The notes under the pieces are model-generated. The model made no database searches. It saw nothing but the letters and a program-made list of their open reading frames with translations, and had not been told where the DNA came from. The translations under genes were made by a program, and so were the position numbers. 64,000 bases of DNA from G965195345 sp965277625 (GTDB lineage: Bacteria; Pseudomonadota; Gammaproteobacteria; CAKMZV01): contig OZ255827.1 in the NCBI GenBank assembly GCA_965277625.1, forward strand, positions 1,922,001 to 1,986,000, read 5' to 3'. Of the stretch, positions 25,300 through 34,565 are shown piece by piece; the stretch's first letter is position 1, and each line of letters opens with the position of its first letter.

Positions 25300-26178
25300 A
25301 TGAACGCATCAAAAACCCGCAAAGCGCCTTGGATTAAACCCCTTTATTTCATCGCTTCAAAATTGAGTTTAAAACAAGCACATTGGGCGGGTTCGCTTGT
25401 TGGACGATTGCTGTATTTCATTAAAAATATCGATTACCGCGTGGCAGTAAAAAACATCAGCGCCTGCTTCCCAGATTTATCCCCTGCCAAGCAACAAAAA
25501 TTGGTTAAGGAAACGCTTATCAATGTGGGTAAAACTGCTTTTGAAATTCCTTTGGTTTGGGAGAATAAGCGTCAGTGGCAGGAAAAGGTCTTGGTCAATA
25601 TTTCTGGTGAAGAACAATTTTTCTTGGCTCAGCAAAGCGACAAAGGCACCATATTCATTACCCCGCATTTGGGTTGTTGGGAGATCGTCGGTAATTATAT
25701 TGGTTGGTATTTTAAAGGGGTCATCTTCCTGTATAAACCCGCGCTATATGAAACCTTAAATCAGCTGATTTTAGCTAAGCGCACAAACTTTGGCCAACGA
25801 TTGGTGACGACTGATAATAAGGGGGTCAGGCAGATGCTCACCACCCTAAAGCAAGGCGGTAGCTTAGGCATTCTGCCAGACCAAGATCCAGGTGATAAAG
25901 GGGGCAGACTATCGCGCTTTTTCAATGTGCCCACCTACACAATGACCCTGGTCGCCAGATTGGTTAAAAGCACCCAATGCAATCTCATTCTCACGGCAGC
26001 TATTCGATTGCCTGAAAGCAAAGGATTTGATCTGATCATTCAGAAAATAGAATGTGAAGGTTTAGATGAACAGGGCGTCGTTGATTTGATCAATCAGAAA
26101 ATTGAACAATTAGTGCGTGAACACCCAAGCCAATACCAGTGGACCTATAAACGCTTTAAGAACACCATGAAATATTGA
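25300..26178 (+). CDS. Lipid A late acyltransferase (LpxL/HtrB family)
   Basis: This inner-membrane enzyme adds a secondary acyl chain to Kdo2-lipid IVA or a related precursor. The protein is 292 residues, with a hydrophobic N-terminal anchor. The catalytic HX4E-type motif appears as TPHLGCWEI near residue 125, and the family motifs LYKPALYETLN and GILPDQDPGDKGG follow. The C-terminal part ends HPSQYQWTYKRFK, matching the acyltransferase 'W-x-Y-K-R-F' signature. Which acyl position it serves (LpxL or LpxM) cannot be told. It lies 47 bp downstream of dinB. Confidence 0.88.
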   Translation: MNASKTRKAPWIKPLYFIASKLSLKQAHWAGSLVGRLLYFIKNIDYRVAVKNISACFPDLSPAKQQKLVKETLINVGKTAFEIPLVWENKRQWQEKVLVNISGEEQFFLAQQSDKGTIFITPHLGCWEIVGNYIGWYFKGVIFLYKPALYETLNQLILAKRTNFGQRLVTTDNKGVRQMLTTLKQGGSLGILPDQDPGDKGGRLSRFFNVPTYTMTLVARLVKSTQCNLILTAAIRLPESKGFDLIIQKIECEGLDEQGVVDLINQKIEQLVREHPSQYQWTYKRFKNTMKY

Positions 26179-26250
26179 TTTTGTCAGTACTTCATGAGTA
26201 ATTGCACGCCAATTTGTAAAGTGGATAAGGGCGAGAACACCCTGTCAAAA

Positions 26251-27051
26251 TCAGACGTTTTCTAATACATCCTGCATGTTGAAACAGCCATATTCTTTAT
26301 TGGCCAACCAAACGGCCGCTTGCGTCGCGCCTTTGGCATAAGTCATGCGTGAAGTGGACTTGTGGGTGATTTCTATGCGTTCTCCCTGTGTGATAAACAT
26401 GGCTGTATGTTCGCCCACCACATCACCACCGCGCAGCGTTTGATAACCAATTTCACCCTTGGTGCGCGCTCCGCATTGCCCTTGACGACAAAACACCTTT
26501 GATTTTTGTGGATCAAGCCCGCTGTTTTTAGCAATGATTTCACCCATCTTTAATGCCGTACCAGAAGGCGCATCAACTTTATAGCGATGGTGCATTTCTA
26601 ATATTTCTACATCGTAGTCTTTACCCGCTAAAGTTTTAGCCGCTTGCGCTAATAAGGCGAAAGTCGTATTAACACCTATGCTCATATTGGGCGAAAAAAC
26701 CAAAGCCGTTGAATCACCCGCTTGGGTGATAGTCTCAATCTGCTTGGCTGAAAAACCGGTGGTGCCAATCACCATTTTTTTGTGATGTGCCGCACAAAAA
26801 TCCAAGTTGGTCAAGGTATTCTCGACTGTAGAAAAATCAATCAACACATCAAAATCTGCATCAGCCAGACGGTCGGTAATAACGACCTCTGAAGGCCAGC
26901 CCGTGACGCTGGATAGGGTTTTGCCCACCATCTCATTTGATGCACGTTCCGTACCAGCGCTTAATTGACAATCTTGACGAGCAAGCGTCGCCTCAACTAA
27001 GGTTCTACCCATGCGTCCTAAAACGCCGCTAATTGCTATTTTTGTAGTCAT
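26251..27051 (-). CDS. dapB: 4-hydroxy-tetrahydrodipicolinate reductase
   Basis: DapB makes tetrahydrodipicolinate on the way to diaminopimelate and lysine. The 266-residue protein begins TTKIAISGVLGRMGRTL (NAD(P)-binding GxxGxMG). It carries the VIGTTGF and FSPNMSIGVN motifs and the substrate loop EMHHRYKVDAPSGTA. The C-terminus AAVWLANKEYGCFNMQDVL is typical. It is the last gene behind grpE-dnaK-dnaJ, 6 bp after the dnaJ stop, so it may be expressed with the chaperone operon. Confidence 0.95.
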   Translation of the reverse strand: MTTKIAISGVLGRMGRTLVEATLARQDCQLSAGTERASNEMVGKTLSSVTGWPSEVVITDRLADADFDVLIDFSTVENTLTNLDFCAAHHKKMVIGTTGFSAKQIETITQAGDSTALVFSPNMSIGVNTTFALLAQAAKTLAGKDYDVEILEMHHRYKVDAPSGTALKMGEIIAKNSGLDPQKSKVFCRQGQCGARTKGEIGYQTLRGGDVVGEHTAMFITQGERIEITHKSTSRMTYAKGATQAAVWLANKEYGCFNMQDVLENV

Positions 27052-27057
27052 ACTCTG

Positions 27058-28173
27058 TTATGTGTTTAGCCCAAAGAAATCTTTCAACGAATTGACCCAA
27101 GACGTTTGTTTTGGACTATGATTGGATTTGTCTGAGCCCATTGACTGTCCCAATTGTTCTATAAAAGATTTTTGCTCTGCATTTAAATTTACTGGGGTTT
27201 CAACAAAAATTCGGCAATAAAGATCACCCTTCAAGCCTCTTTGAATCGAAGTAATACCCTTGCCTTTCAACCGAAATGTTTTGCCCGTTTGCGTGCCCGC
27301 TGGAATTTTCAATTTTAGACGCCCTTCTAATGTGGGCACCTCCAATTCACCACCGAGTGTGGCCGAAACAATGTCAATAGGGGCTTCACAATACAGATCT
27401 GAACCATTGCGTTTAAAAACCGAATGTTCCTCAATATTGACTCGCACGTATAAATCGCCTGCAGGGTTGCCAACACCGCCCGACTCACCCTTGCCTTCTA
27501 AGCGAATGCGTCCGCCATCATCGATGCCTGAAGGGATGTGCACCGCCAAGGTTTTATGTTTGGTCTCTTGCCCAGTTCCACCGCATTTATGACATGGATC
27601 GCTGATGATCTTGCCCTGACCCCGACAATGTGGGCACGTTTGTTGAATGTTAATAAATCCTTGCTGAATTCTGACCTGACCATTACCGTGACAGGTTGAA
27701 CATTCTTTTGGGCTGCTGCCTTTTTTCGCGCCGCTGCCTTTACAAGTTGTGCACGTTTCTGCAACGGGAATTCTGATCTTAACTTCTTTGCCGTGGAAAA
27801 CCTCTTCTAAGGTCAGGTTCAGGTTGTACTGTAAATCAGAGCCACGTCTGGATTGCCGATCTCCACCGCCACCTTGACCAAAAAAGTCAGAAAAAATGTC
27901 AGAGAATGCGTCTCCAAAATCTCCCGATCCTTGGTATCCGCCGCCCATAGAAGGATCAATGCCTGCATGACCAAATCGATCGTAGGCAGATTTCTTACTG
28001 GGGTCCGAAAGAACATCATAGGCCTTCTGAACTTCTTTGAACTGTGCTTCAGTATCTTTTTCAGGATTCCGATCTGGATGTAACTTCATTGCCAGACGTC
28101 TATAGGCTTTTTTTATTTCAGCCTCGGTTGCGTCTTTTTTAACGCCCAGTGCTCCGTATAAATCTTTTTCCAT
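27058..28173 (-). CDS. dnaJ: Chaperone protein DnaJ
   Basis: DnaJ is the Hsp40 partner that delivers unfolded proteins to DnaK and stimulates its ATPase. The J-domain (residues 1-70) has the HPD motif in LHPDRNPEK. A Gly/Phe-rich stretch follows (about 75-115). The zinc domain holds four CxxCxGxG-type repeats: CTTCKGSG, CSTCHGNG, CPHCRGQG and CHKCGGTG. The C-terminal substrate domain completes a normal 371-residue type I DnaJ. Confidence 0.97.
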   Translation of the reverse strand: MEKDLYGALGVKKDATEAEIKKAYRRLAMKLHPDRNPEKDTEAQFKEVQKAYDVLSDPSKKSAYDRFGHAGIDPSMGGGYQGSGDFGDAFSDIFSDFFGQGGGGDRQSRRGSDLQYNLNLTLEEVFHGKEVKIRIPVAETCTTCKGSGAKKGSSPKECSTCHGNGQVRIQQGFINIQQTCPHCRGQGKIISDPCHKCGGTGQETKHKTLAVHIPSGIDDGGRIRLEGKGESGGVGNPAGDLYVRVNIEEHSVFKRNGSDLYCEAPIDIVSATLGGELEVPTLEGRLKLKIPAGTQTGKTFRLKGKGITSIQRGLKGDLYCRIFVETPVNLNAEQKSFIEQLGQSMGSDKSNHSPKQTSWVNSLKDFFGLNT

Positions 28174-28192
28174 AATCCTTCAATTATAATAA

Positions 28193-28222
28193 CGGGCGAA
28201 GACCTAAAAAAGCCTTCACCCG
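28193..28222 (-). promoter_or_regulatory. Intercistronic hairpin between dnaK and dnaJ
   Basis: On the minus strand CGGGTGAAG pairs with CTTCGCCCG across a 12-nt loop, with one G-T pair. It lies in the 84-bp dnaK-dnaJ gap. A T-run is in the loop, not after the stem, so it is more likely an mRNA processing or stabilising element than a terminator. Confidence 0.55.
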
Positions 28223-28257
28223 CAGACCAATAAAACTGCCTATATTGTTAGACAGGT

Positions 28258-30180
28258 TTACTCCTTTTTATCCTTCTTATCAGCTGTTTCATCGACTTCT
28301 TCATACTCCGCTTCGACCACATCGTCTGCGACTTTTTCATCAGATGTAGGCGCTGCTGAATCTTCACCAGCTGGTTGTGCTTTTTGAGCTACTTCAGCGG
28401 TTTTGGTAAATAATGATTGAGTCGCTTCTTCGATTGCAGACTTGTCTTCCCCATTTAGGGTTTCTTGTAGTGCGCTGATCGCATCTTCAAGCAATTTCTT
28501 ATCCGCATCATCTAACTGCTCGCCCATTTCAGACAAGGTTTGATTCGCGGTATAGATTGCCGACTCTGCTGCGTTTTTAACACTGACCATTTCTTGAAAC
28601 GCCTTGTCTTCATCCGCATGAAGCTGCGCATCTTTTATCATTTTTTCAATCTCAGCATCGTCTAGACCAGAAGACGCTTTGATCGTAATAGATTGCTCTT
28701 TGCCCGTGTCTTTGTCTTTTGCTGAAACATGCAAAATACCATCCGCATCAATGTCAAACGAGACTTCAATTTGAGGCGTCCCTCTTGAGGCAGGACGAAT
28801 GCCTTCCAAATTAAATTGACCCAATGATTTGTTGGCAGAAGCCATCTCACGCTCGCCTTGCAAAACTTGAACCGTAACGGCTGTTTGATTGTCAGCCGCC
28901 GTTGAGAACACTTGCTTGGCATTTGTTGGAATCGTGGTGTTTTTTTCAATGAGTTTTGTCATAACGCCACCCATGGTTTCTATACCAAGAGACAAAGGCG
29001 TTACATCCAACAATAAAACATCATTGACATCACCACCCAATACGGCGCCTTGAATGGCAGCGCCCACTGCAACCGCTTCGTCTGGATTGACATCTCTTCT
29101 CGGTGCTTTACCAAAGAATTTTTCCACCGCTTGTTGAACCATTGGCGTTCGGGTAGAACCACCGATTAAAATCACTTCATCGATTTCATTGGAACGCAAG
29201 CCCGCATCTTTCAATGCTTGTTTACAAGGGGCTAATGAACGTTTGACCAAATCACCAACCAAGGCTTCATAATTGGCACGAGACAACTTGAGAGACAAAT
29301 GCTTAGGACCGTCCGCATCTGCGCTGATGTAAGGCAAACTGATTTCGGTCTGCTCCCGAGTCGAAAGCTCAATTTTTGCCGTTTCAGCCGCTTCTTTTAA
29401 ACGTTGCATGGCCACACGGTCTTTGGTTAAGTCAACCCCTTGTTGCTTCTTAAACTCTGTCGCAAGGTGCTTGATGATGCACGAGTCAAAATCTTCGCCA
29501 CCTAAGAAGGTATCACCGTTTGTCGCCAATACTTCAAACTGTTTTTCACCGTCAATTTCAGCCACTTCAATGATTGAAATATCAAAGGTCCCGCCGCCTA
29601 AATCATAAACGGCAATTTTCGCATCGCCTTGGAATTTTTCCATACCGTAAGCAAGTGCTGCTGCGGTTGGTTCATTAATAATCCGCTTGACTTCTAATCC
29701 AGCAATCCGTCCAGCGTCTTTTGTCGCTTGGCGTTGAGAATCATTAAAGTATGCAGGAACGGTAATGACGGCTTCTGTCACTTTTGTGCCCAAATAATCT
29801 TCAGCGGTTTGTTTCATTTTTTGCAAAATTTTGGCTGAAATTTCAGGTGGTGCCATTTTTTTGTCATCCACTTTGATCCAAGCATCGCCGTTGTCTGCTT
29901 TGACTATTTCATAAGGCACCATTTCAATGTCTTTTTGAACGGTGTCATCCTCAAAACGACGACCAATCAATCGTTTGATTGCGTATAACGTATTTTTTGG
30001 ATTGGTCACAGCTTGACGCTTGGCTGAATCTCCAACAACAATTTCGTCGTCTTTATAAGCGACGATGGAAGGCGTTGTTCTATTGCCTTCTGCGTTTTCT
30101 ATGACTTTTGTTGTGTCGCCTTCTCTAATCGCCACACAAGAATTGGTTGTCCCCAAATCAATCCCGATTACTTTTCCCAT
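28258..30180 (-). CDS. dnaK: Chaperone protein DnaK (Hsp70)
   Basis: DnaK is the main Hsp70 chaperone, cycling between ATP and ADP states with DnaJ and GrpE. The actin-like ATPase domain starts GKVIGIDLGTTNSCVAI and includes AVYDLGGGTFDIS and ILIGGSTRTPMVQ. The substrate domain carries LLLDVTPLSLGIET. The lid ends in an acidic EYEEVDE-type tail. The 640-residue length is standard. A good AAGGAG precedes the ATG. It is 89 bp downstream of grpE and 84 bp upstream of dnaJ. Confidence 0.98.
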   Translation of the reverse strand: MGKVIGIDLGTTNSCVAIREGDTTKVIENAEGNRTTPSIVAYKDDEIVVGDSAKRQAVTNPKNTLYAIKRLIGRRFEDDTVQKDIEMVPYEIVKADNGDAWIKVDDKKMAPPEISAKILQKMKQTAEDYLGTKVTEAVITVPAYFNDSQRQATKDAGRIAGLEVKRIINEPTAAALAYGMEKFQGDAKIAVYDLGGGTFDISIIEVAEIDGEKQFEVLATNGDTFLGGEDFDSCIIKHLATEFKKQQGVDLTKDRVAMQRLKEAAETAKIELSTREQTEISLPYISADADGPKHLSLKLSRANYEALVGDLVKRSLAPCKQALKDAGLRSNEIDEVILIGGSTRTPMVQQAVEKFFGKAPRRDVNPDEAVAVGAAIQGAVLGGDVNDVLLLDVTPLSLGIETMGGVMTKLIEKNTTIPTNAKQVFSTAADNQTAVTVQVLQGEREMASANKSLGQFNLEGIRPASRGTPQIEVSFDIDADGILHVSAKDKDTGKEQSITIKASSGLDDAEIEKMIKDAQLHADEDKAFQEMVSVKNAAESAIYTANQTLSEMGEQLDDADKKLLEDAISALQETLNGEDKSAIEEATQSLFTKTAEVAQKAQPAGEDSAAPTSDEKVADDVVEAEYEEVDETADKKDKKE

Positions 30181-30269
30181 TAATAATTACTCCTTAATTT
30201 CAAATTTGTAGAAATTTATTATTTCTACTTCAAACTTATAACTGCTATATGTGTCTTAAATGAATAAAA

Positions 30270-30896
30270 TCAAGCCCCTGAACTGACAACAACTAATGCT
30301 GGTCTGATTAGACGACCATTTAAAACAAAACCTTTTTGATAAACTTCAACAATCTTGTTGGCCGCCATCTCAGTGTTGGCAACCGTGGTCATCGCTTGAT
30401 GCAAGTTGGCATCAAAATCTGATGCCACTTCGGGTACGACCAGTTCAACACCTGCTTCAGTCATGACCTTAAGAAATTGTTTTTCAATCAAATTAAAACC
30501 ATCAATAATTGCCGTATCATCAGTGTTATTGGGTTGAATGCTTTTGCGACCATTTTCTAAACCATCTAAAAGTGGAATCAACGATCGTAGCAATTGTTCA
30601 TTACCATATTTATGCGCATTAGCAATATCGCGCTCAGAGCGTTTGCGCAAATTATCCATTTCTGCATGCAGCCTTATGGCTTTTTCATTGGCAAGATTTA
30701 ACTGCTCTTGCAAGGCCTCAAGTTGCGTTTCAAAATCCTCTGCAGCATCATTGTCTGAATCTGTATCAGCGACTTCTGATGCTATTGTCTCAGCTGAATC
30801 AGTGGTCGCATCCTCACTCAGAGAATCTGACTCATTGGTTGCCACTGCTTCAGAATTTGAGGCTTGTTGATCCTCGTTTTGGTGTTTTTTCGTCAT
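30270..30896 (-). CDS. grpE: Nucleotide exchange factor GrpE
   Basis: GrpE releases ADP from DnaK. The 208-residue protein has a long acidic, Ser/Thr/Glu-rich N-terminal tail (about 1-60), a coiled coil with LHAEMDNLRKRSERDI, and the beta domain ending GFVLNGRLIRPALVVVS. The family signature at the C-terminus is clear. It is the first gene of grpE-dnaK-dnaJ-dapB and sits behind a heat-shock-type promoter. Confidence 0.97.
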   Translation of the reverse strand: MTKKHQNEDQQASNSEAVATNESDSLSEDATTDSAETIASEVADTDSDNDAAEDFETQLEALQEQLNLANEKAIRLHAEMDNLRKRSERDIANAHKYGNEQLLRSLIPLLDGLENGRKSIQPNNTDDTAIIDGFNLIEKQFLKVMTEAGVELVVPEVASDFDANLHQAMTTVANTEMAANKIVEVYQKGFVLNGRLIRPALVVVSSGA

Positions 30897-30940
30897 GTGC
30901 TCGTTTAGGTTTGGTTTAATTTGTGACTATAAAAACTCTC

Positions 30941-30967
30941 TATGGGGATGATGAGAAAATTATCAAG
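30941..30967 (-). promoter_or_regulatory. Sigma-32 (heat-shock) promoter of grpE-dnaK-dnaJ
   Basis: On the minus strand CTTGATA (30967-30961) and CCCCATA (30947-30941) are separated by 13 bp. The sigma-32 consensus is CTTGAAA, 13-15 bp, CCCCATnT. The -10 box ends 44 bp upstream of the grpE ATG. The match and position make RpoH control of the operon likely, though rpoH itself is not in the window. Confidence 0.8.
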
Positions 30968-31137
30968 CATGACACCTAAGATTTCATTCTATGACGGCTT
31001 AGGGCATTGACCTCAAAGGGCATTTTTTAGCCGCTCAGGGTACAATGTCTGCTAACTATCATTCGATCATGATACGCTGGCTTTCAAACCTATTTTAATG
31101 AATCCTTAATCAACTCTATACCCCCAATCGACTCTCT

Positions 31138-32247
31138 ATGTCTTTAAGCGTCATCATTCCAACTTACAAAGAAGTTGCAAATATTAAAAAATGTACGCAG
31201 AGTATTGCTGAAGCTTTAGCGCCTTTGGCCATAGACTATGAAATCGTGTACATGGATGACAATTCTAATGACGGCAGCTTGGAGTTGGTTGAATCGCTGC
31301 AAAATACCTATCCCGTAAAAATGATCGTTCGTCAATCGGATCGTGGTTTATCTAAGGCGGTGATTGAAGGCTTTAGGCACGCTCAATTTGAATATGTTAT
31401 TGTGATGGATGCGGATTTATCCCACCCTGCCAGTGCGCTCCCTGCTTTATTGGAAAAATTACAACAACAACCGAAAACATTTGTCATTGGTTCGCGCTAC
31501 GTCAAAGGCGGGCAATTGGATGAAAGTTGGGGTTTACTCAGACGCATTATTTCCAAAGTTGCCACTTACTTAGCGCGTCCTTTGGTTAAAGTTTCCGATC
31601 CCATGTCCGGGTTTTTTGGCATTCGTAAAACAGACATACCAGCAGAACACCTGCTCTCGCCAGTTGGTTACAAGATAGGCTTAGAAGTTTTGGTCAAAGG
31701 GGCGTTTACCGACATCTACGAACATCCAATTCGATTCATTGATCGGCAGGAAGGTCAAAGCAAAATGAGTCTATTAGAGCAGATACGATACCTTCGTCAT
31801 TTGCGCCGACTATATCAATACAAATATACCATTTGGTCAGAAGTGGTGCAATTTGCCAGCGTCGGGTCTTCTGGATTCATCGTTGATCTCAGCTTTTATT
31901 TGTTCTTGCAAGCGGTCTTTGGATTGCCGCATCAACTTGCTCGGGGCTTGTCCTTTTGGCCTGCCGTCAGTTGGAATTGGCTGCTTAATCGCGCGCTTAC
32001 TTTTAGCCATAGAGATAAACGACCCAAGTTACGCCAATGGATGGAATTTGTTTTATCCAGTCTGTTTGGCTTTGTCATTAATGTTGGCAGTTATTTTCTG
32101 CTTACAACCTACGTTCCCTTATTCCAAGACTTACCCATTTTTGCCCTTGTGATTGGCATTTTATTGGGCATGGGCTTTAACTTTATTTTTTCCAGTTTTT
32201 TCGTATTCAGACTACTCAGAGATGACGAAGCAAACGATCACCCATAG
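31138..32247 (+). CDS. Family 2 glycosyltransferase with GtrA membrane domain
   Basis: The N-terminal half (about 1-225) is a dolichol/polyprenyl-phosphate mannosyltransferase-like GT-A domain: SVIIPTYKEVANI, MDDNSNDGS, VMDADLSHP, and RQEGQSKMS. The C-terminal half (about 235-360) is a four-helix GtrA-type domain (FASVGSSGFIVDL..FL, WNWLLNRALTFS, GFNFIFSSFFVF). Such fusions transfer a sugar from a nucleotide to undecaprenyl phosphate and may help flip the product. The sugar is unknown. The 3' end overlaps the RDD gene by 26 bp. Confidence 0.88.
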   Translation: MSLSVIIPTYKEVANIKKCTQSIAEALAPLAIDYEIVYMDDNSNDGSLELVESLQNTYPVKMIVRQSDRGLSKAVIEGFRHAQFEYVIVMDADLSHPASALPALLEKLQQQPKTFVIGSRYVKGGQLDESWGLLRRIISKVATYLARPLVKVSDPMSGFFGIRKTDIPAEHLLSPVGYKIGLEVLVKGAFTDIYEHPIRFIDRQEGQSKMSLLEQIRYLRHLRRLYQYKYTIWSEVVQFASVGSSGFIVDLSFYLFLQAVFGLPHQLARGLSFWPAVSWNWLLNRALTFSHRDKRPKLRQWMEFVLSSLFGFVINVGSYFLLTTYVPLFQDLPIFALVIGILLGMGFNFIFSSFFVFRLLRDDEANDHP

Positions 32248-32644
32248 TGTTTCAGTTTGGCGACGTTTGGGGGCGATTTTTTACGACGCTCTACTGGTCA
32301 TAGCACTGCTTATGATAGCCAACTTGCCCCCTACGATGATTTGGGGCAACGAGATTAATGCCAACTTGGTCTCATCCACCCTCCATCGCTTATATCTCCT
32401 AACCATTTGGGCAAGTTACTTTATTGCTTTTTGGTCTATCAGCGGACAAACACCCGCCATGAGGGTTTGGAAAATCAAATTGACACAAGAGCCGAACAAA
32501 CCTCCCACGCGCCTCTCTTGCCTCAGAAGATGGCTCATGGCGTGGAGTCTGTTTCTGGTCTTTCCGCTGTTCTCAGCGCTCTTAAAAAAACCGACTTGGT
32601 ATGATCGTTATAGCAACAGTTATTTGATCAAGATCAATGGCTGA
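32222..32644 (+). CDS. RDD-family membrane protein
   Basis: A 140-residue protein starting MTKQTITHSVSVWRRLGAIFYDALL; the arginine and 'F-Y-D' pattern marks the RDD domain, and a second basic motif is W..PTRLSCLRRWL. It has three hydrophobic helices. The earlier start at 32153 would lie deep in the preceding gene, so the ATG at 32222 (overlap 26 bp) is preferred. Function is unknown for most members; some transport ions. Confidence 0.85.
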   Translation: MTKQTITHSVSVWRRLGAIFYDALLVIALLMIANLPPTMIWGNEINANLVSSTLHRLYLLTIWASYFIAFWSISGQTPAMRVWKIKLTQEPNKPPTRLSCLRRWLMAWSLFLVFPLFSALLKKPTWYDRYSNSYLIKING

Positions 32645-32676
32645 GGTATTCGTTTCGCTCAAGGTTCTGTGTCACT

Positions 32677-33510
32677 ATGGCAATGGCTAAACTTATCATT
32701 CACAGCCCCAAATTATCTGAGACACAACTGGCTCAGCTATCAGACTATGGCCATGACATTGAACACCGAGGCACTTTTTATTGCTGTCATGAGGCACGCG
32801 AAGCGCCCATAGAACACTGGCGACAACAGTGGCAAATGGACATAAATCGTTTGCACTCACAATGGCAAGCCAATCAAACCAAACTCGTCATCAGTGACAT
32901 GGATTCAACCTTGATTAACATTGAATGTATAGATGAATTGGCCGATTCTGTGGGACTGAAAGAATCCGTCGCTGCCATCACAGCACGAGCAATGTCCGAT
33001 GAAGCATTTGACTTTAGCCAGTCATTAAAACAAAGAGTATCACTGCTGAAGGGATTACCTGAGTCAGCCTTAGAAACCGTCTATCAAAACAAGCTGCGTT
33101 TAAACCCAGGGGCGATTGAACTGCTCAATTTTTTAGCAAAGAACAAGGTACATTTTGCTTTGGTCTCTGGTGGTTTTACTTACTTCACTGAAAAATTAAA
33201 ATCTCGGTTTCAATTCCAATTTGCCCACGCCAATCAGTTAGAAATCGCGGATGGACATTTAACGGGTCAGGTTGTAGGTCCGATTGTTGATGGACTTGCC
33301 AAACAACAGTATCTTATTAAATTGTGTTCAAAGTTGGGCATAGAACCGCACCAAGTTATTGCGCTTGGCGATGGTTCTAACGACTTACCCATGATGCAGG
33401 CTGCGGGCTTGAGCGTAGCCTATCAAGCCAAAAAAACCGTGCGCGAACAGGCTCAATGGCAAATCAATCATACTGGATTAGATTCAGTCATCGCGGCCTT
33501 GACGGTTTAG
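32677..33510 (+). CDS. serB: Phosphoserine phosphatase
   Basis: SerB removes phosphate from phosphoserine in the last step of serine synthesis. The HAD catalytic motif DMDSTLINIECIDELAD provides the nucleophile Asp. Motif II is ALVSGGFTYF and the metal motif is ALGDGSNDLPMM. At 277 residues, with a short N-terminal ACT-like region, it resembles gammaproteobacterial SerB. GlyA, which uses serine, is in the same window but far away. No strong ribosome site is seen; ATG codons two residues apart make the exact start uncertain. Confidence 0.94.
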   Translation: MAMAKLIIHSPKLSETQLAQLSDYGHDIEHRGTFYCCHEAREAPIEHWRQQWQMDINRLHSQWQANQTKLVISDMDSTLINIECIDELADSVGLKESVAAITARAMSDEAFDFSQSLKQRVSLLKGLPESALETVYQNKLRLNPGAIELLNFLAKNKVHFALVSGGFTYFTEKLKSRFQFQFAHANQLEIADGHLTGQVVGPIVDGLAKQQYLIKLCSKLGIEPHQVIALGDGSNDLPMMQAAGLSVAYQAKKTVREQAQWQINHTGLDSVIAALTV

Positions 33511-33572
33511 TTGTGTTGGCTATGCGATTTTAATGAAGGCAGAAACGCCCTCATTCAAATGGATGAGTGCTT

Positions 33573-34544
33573 CTAATGAATTTCTGCGCTTTTCGATTTT
33601 ATCAGCAGTAGGGCTTTGAACCGCTCTGGCGGGAGTTGCTTCACCCAGTAGGCAAAAAACCCCATAAAAATCAATGTCAGAATCAAACGTCCAAATAAAA
33701 TGGCGCTTAAATCTGCCCCAATAAAAAGCATTAACAAGGTATCTTCGATAATAGAGTGGGTCAAACCCAGAAATGTCAGAGCACAAACCAAATCTCTTGG
33801 CGGAATGACATTGTTTTTACTCTGTTCTATGATCAAACCGCCGCCATAAGCAATCCCCAATGTCATGCCGATGATTGTTGTTATGGTGGCCTCTTCCCCT
33901 ATACCTATACGGCTTAATAGGGGTTTCAACAAGCGGATCATATACTTCTCTAAATGGGTGGCCTTGAGGATTTCCATGAAGTAAACCAAAACCATAATAA
34001 TGAGAAAAATCGCCAACCAAATCTCAATTTGATAGACAAACCAAGGCATCCATGCGACTGGTGGGTGTACCAATGAAATGGTAAATTGCGCCGGCTCTTG
34101 CAGCCACCCACCTAATTCATAGGTTTGTGCGCAGATAAAGGCAAACAAAAATCCACAAATAAGCCGTATTGAAACAGCAAAAATACTGTTCATACCTGCT
34201 CGTTGCGCAATCCTCACTTCAATGACCAAATTATGGGCCACCAGCATTAACAAAGCCAAGACACTGACTTGAGCCACACTGAGTGATAAGGTGTCCCACA
34301 AACCAATCAGCACAATAATGGCGCCGTATAATTGTAGGAAAATGGCTGCGGCCCAAACAATTCCTGTTTCACCAGGCAAGTTGAGGAGGTTCATCACAGG
34401 GGATAAATAATGACCAACAATACCGATGAATTGGTAATTATCTTCTAAATATTTGATGATGATTAAAAGAGGGAAGGCCAGTTTAAAAACATGCCAAAAC
34501 ACCTTTAGGCTCAATATGAAACCTTCAATGAAAAATTGTTTCAT
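33573..34544 (-). CDS. Nucleoside-recognition (Gate) domain membrane protein
   Basis: A 323-residue inner-membrane protein with about eight hydrophobic helices. It has two gate-like halves with related glycine-rich motifs (GIVWAAAIFLQLYG in the first, GMTLGIAYGGGLIIEQS in the second). These match the nucleoside-recognition domain of SpmA/SpmB, YjiH and FeoB. The transported molecule is unknown. It is 21 bp downstream of ispB, so it may belong to the murJ-ribF-ispB transcript. Confidence 0.78.
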   Translation of the reverse strand: MKQFFIEGFILSLKVFWHVFKLAFPLLIIIKYLEDNYQFIGIVGHYLSPVMNLLNLPGETGIVWAAAIFLQLYGAIIVLIGLWDTLSLSVAQVSVLALLMLVAHNLVIEVRIAQRAGMNSIFAVSIRLICGFLFAFICAQTYELGGWLQEPAQFTISLVHPPVAWMPWFVYQIEIWLAIFLIIMVLVYFMEILKATHLEKYMIRLLKPLLSRIGIGEEATITTIIGMTLGIAYGGGLIIEQSKNNVIPPRDLVCALTFLGLTHSIIEDTLLMLFIGADLSAILFGRLILTLIFMGFFAYWVKQLPPERFKALLLIKSKSAEIH

Positions 34545-34565
34545 GACTGTTTTATCTTGCCGTCA

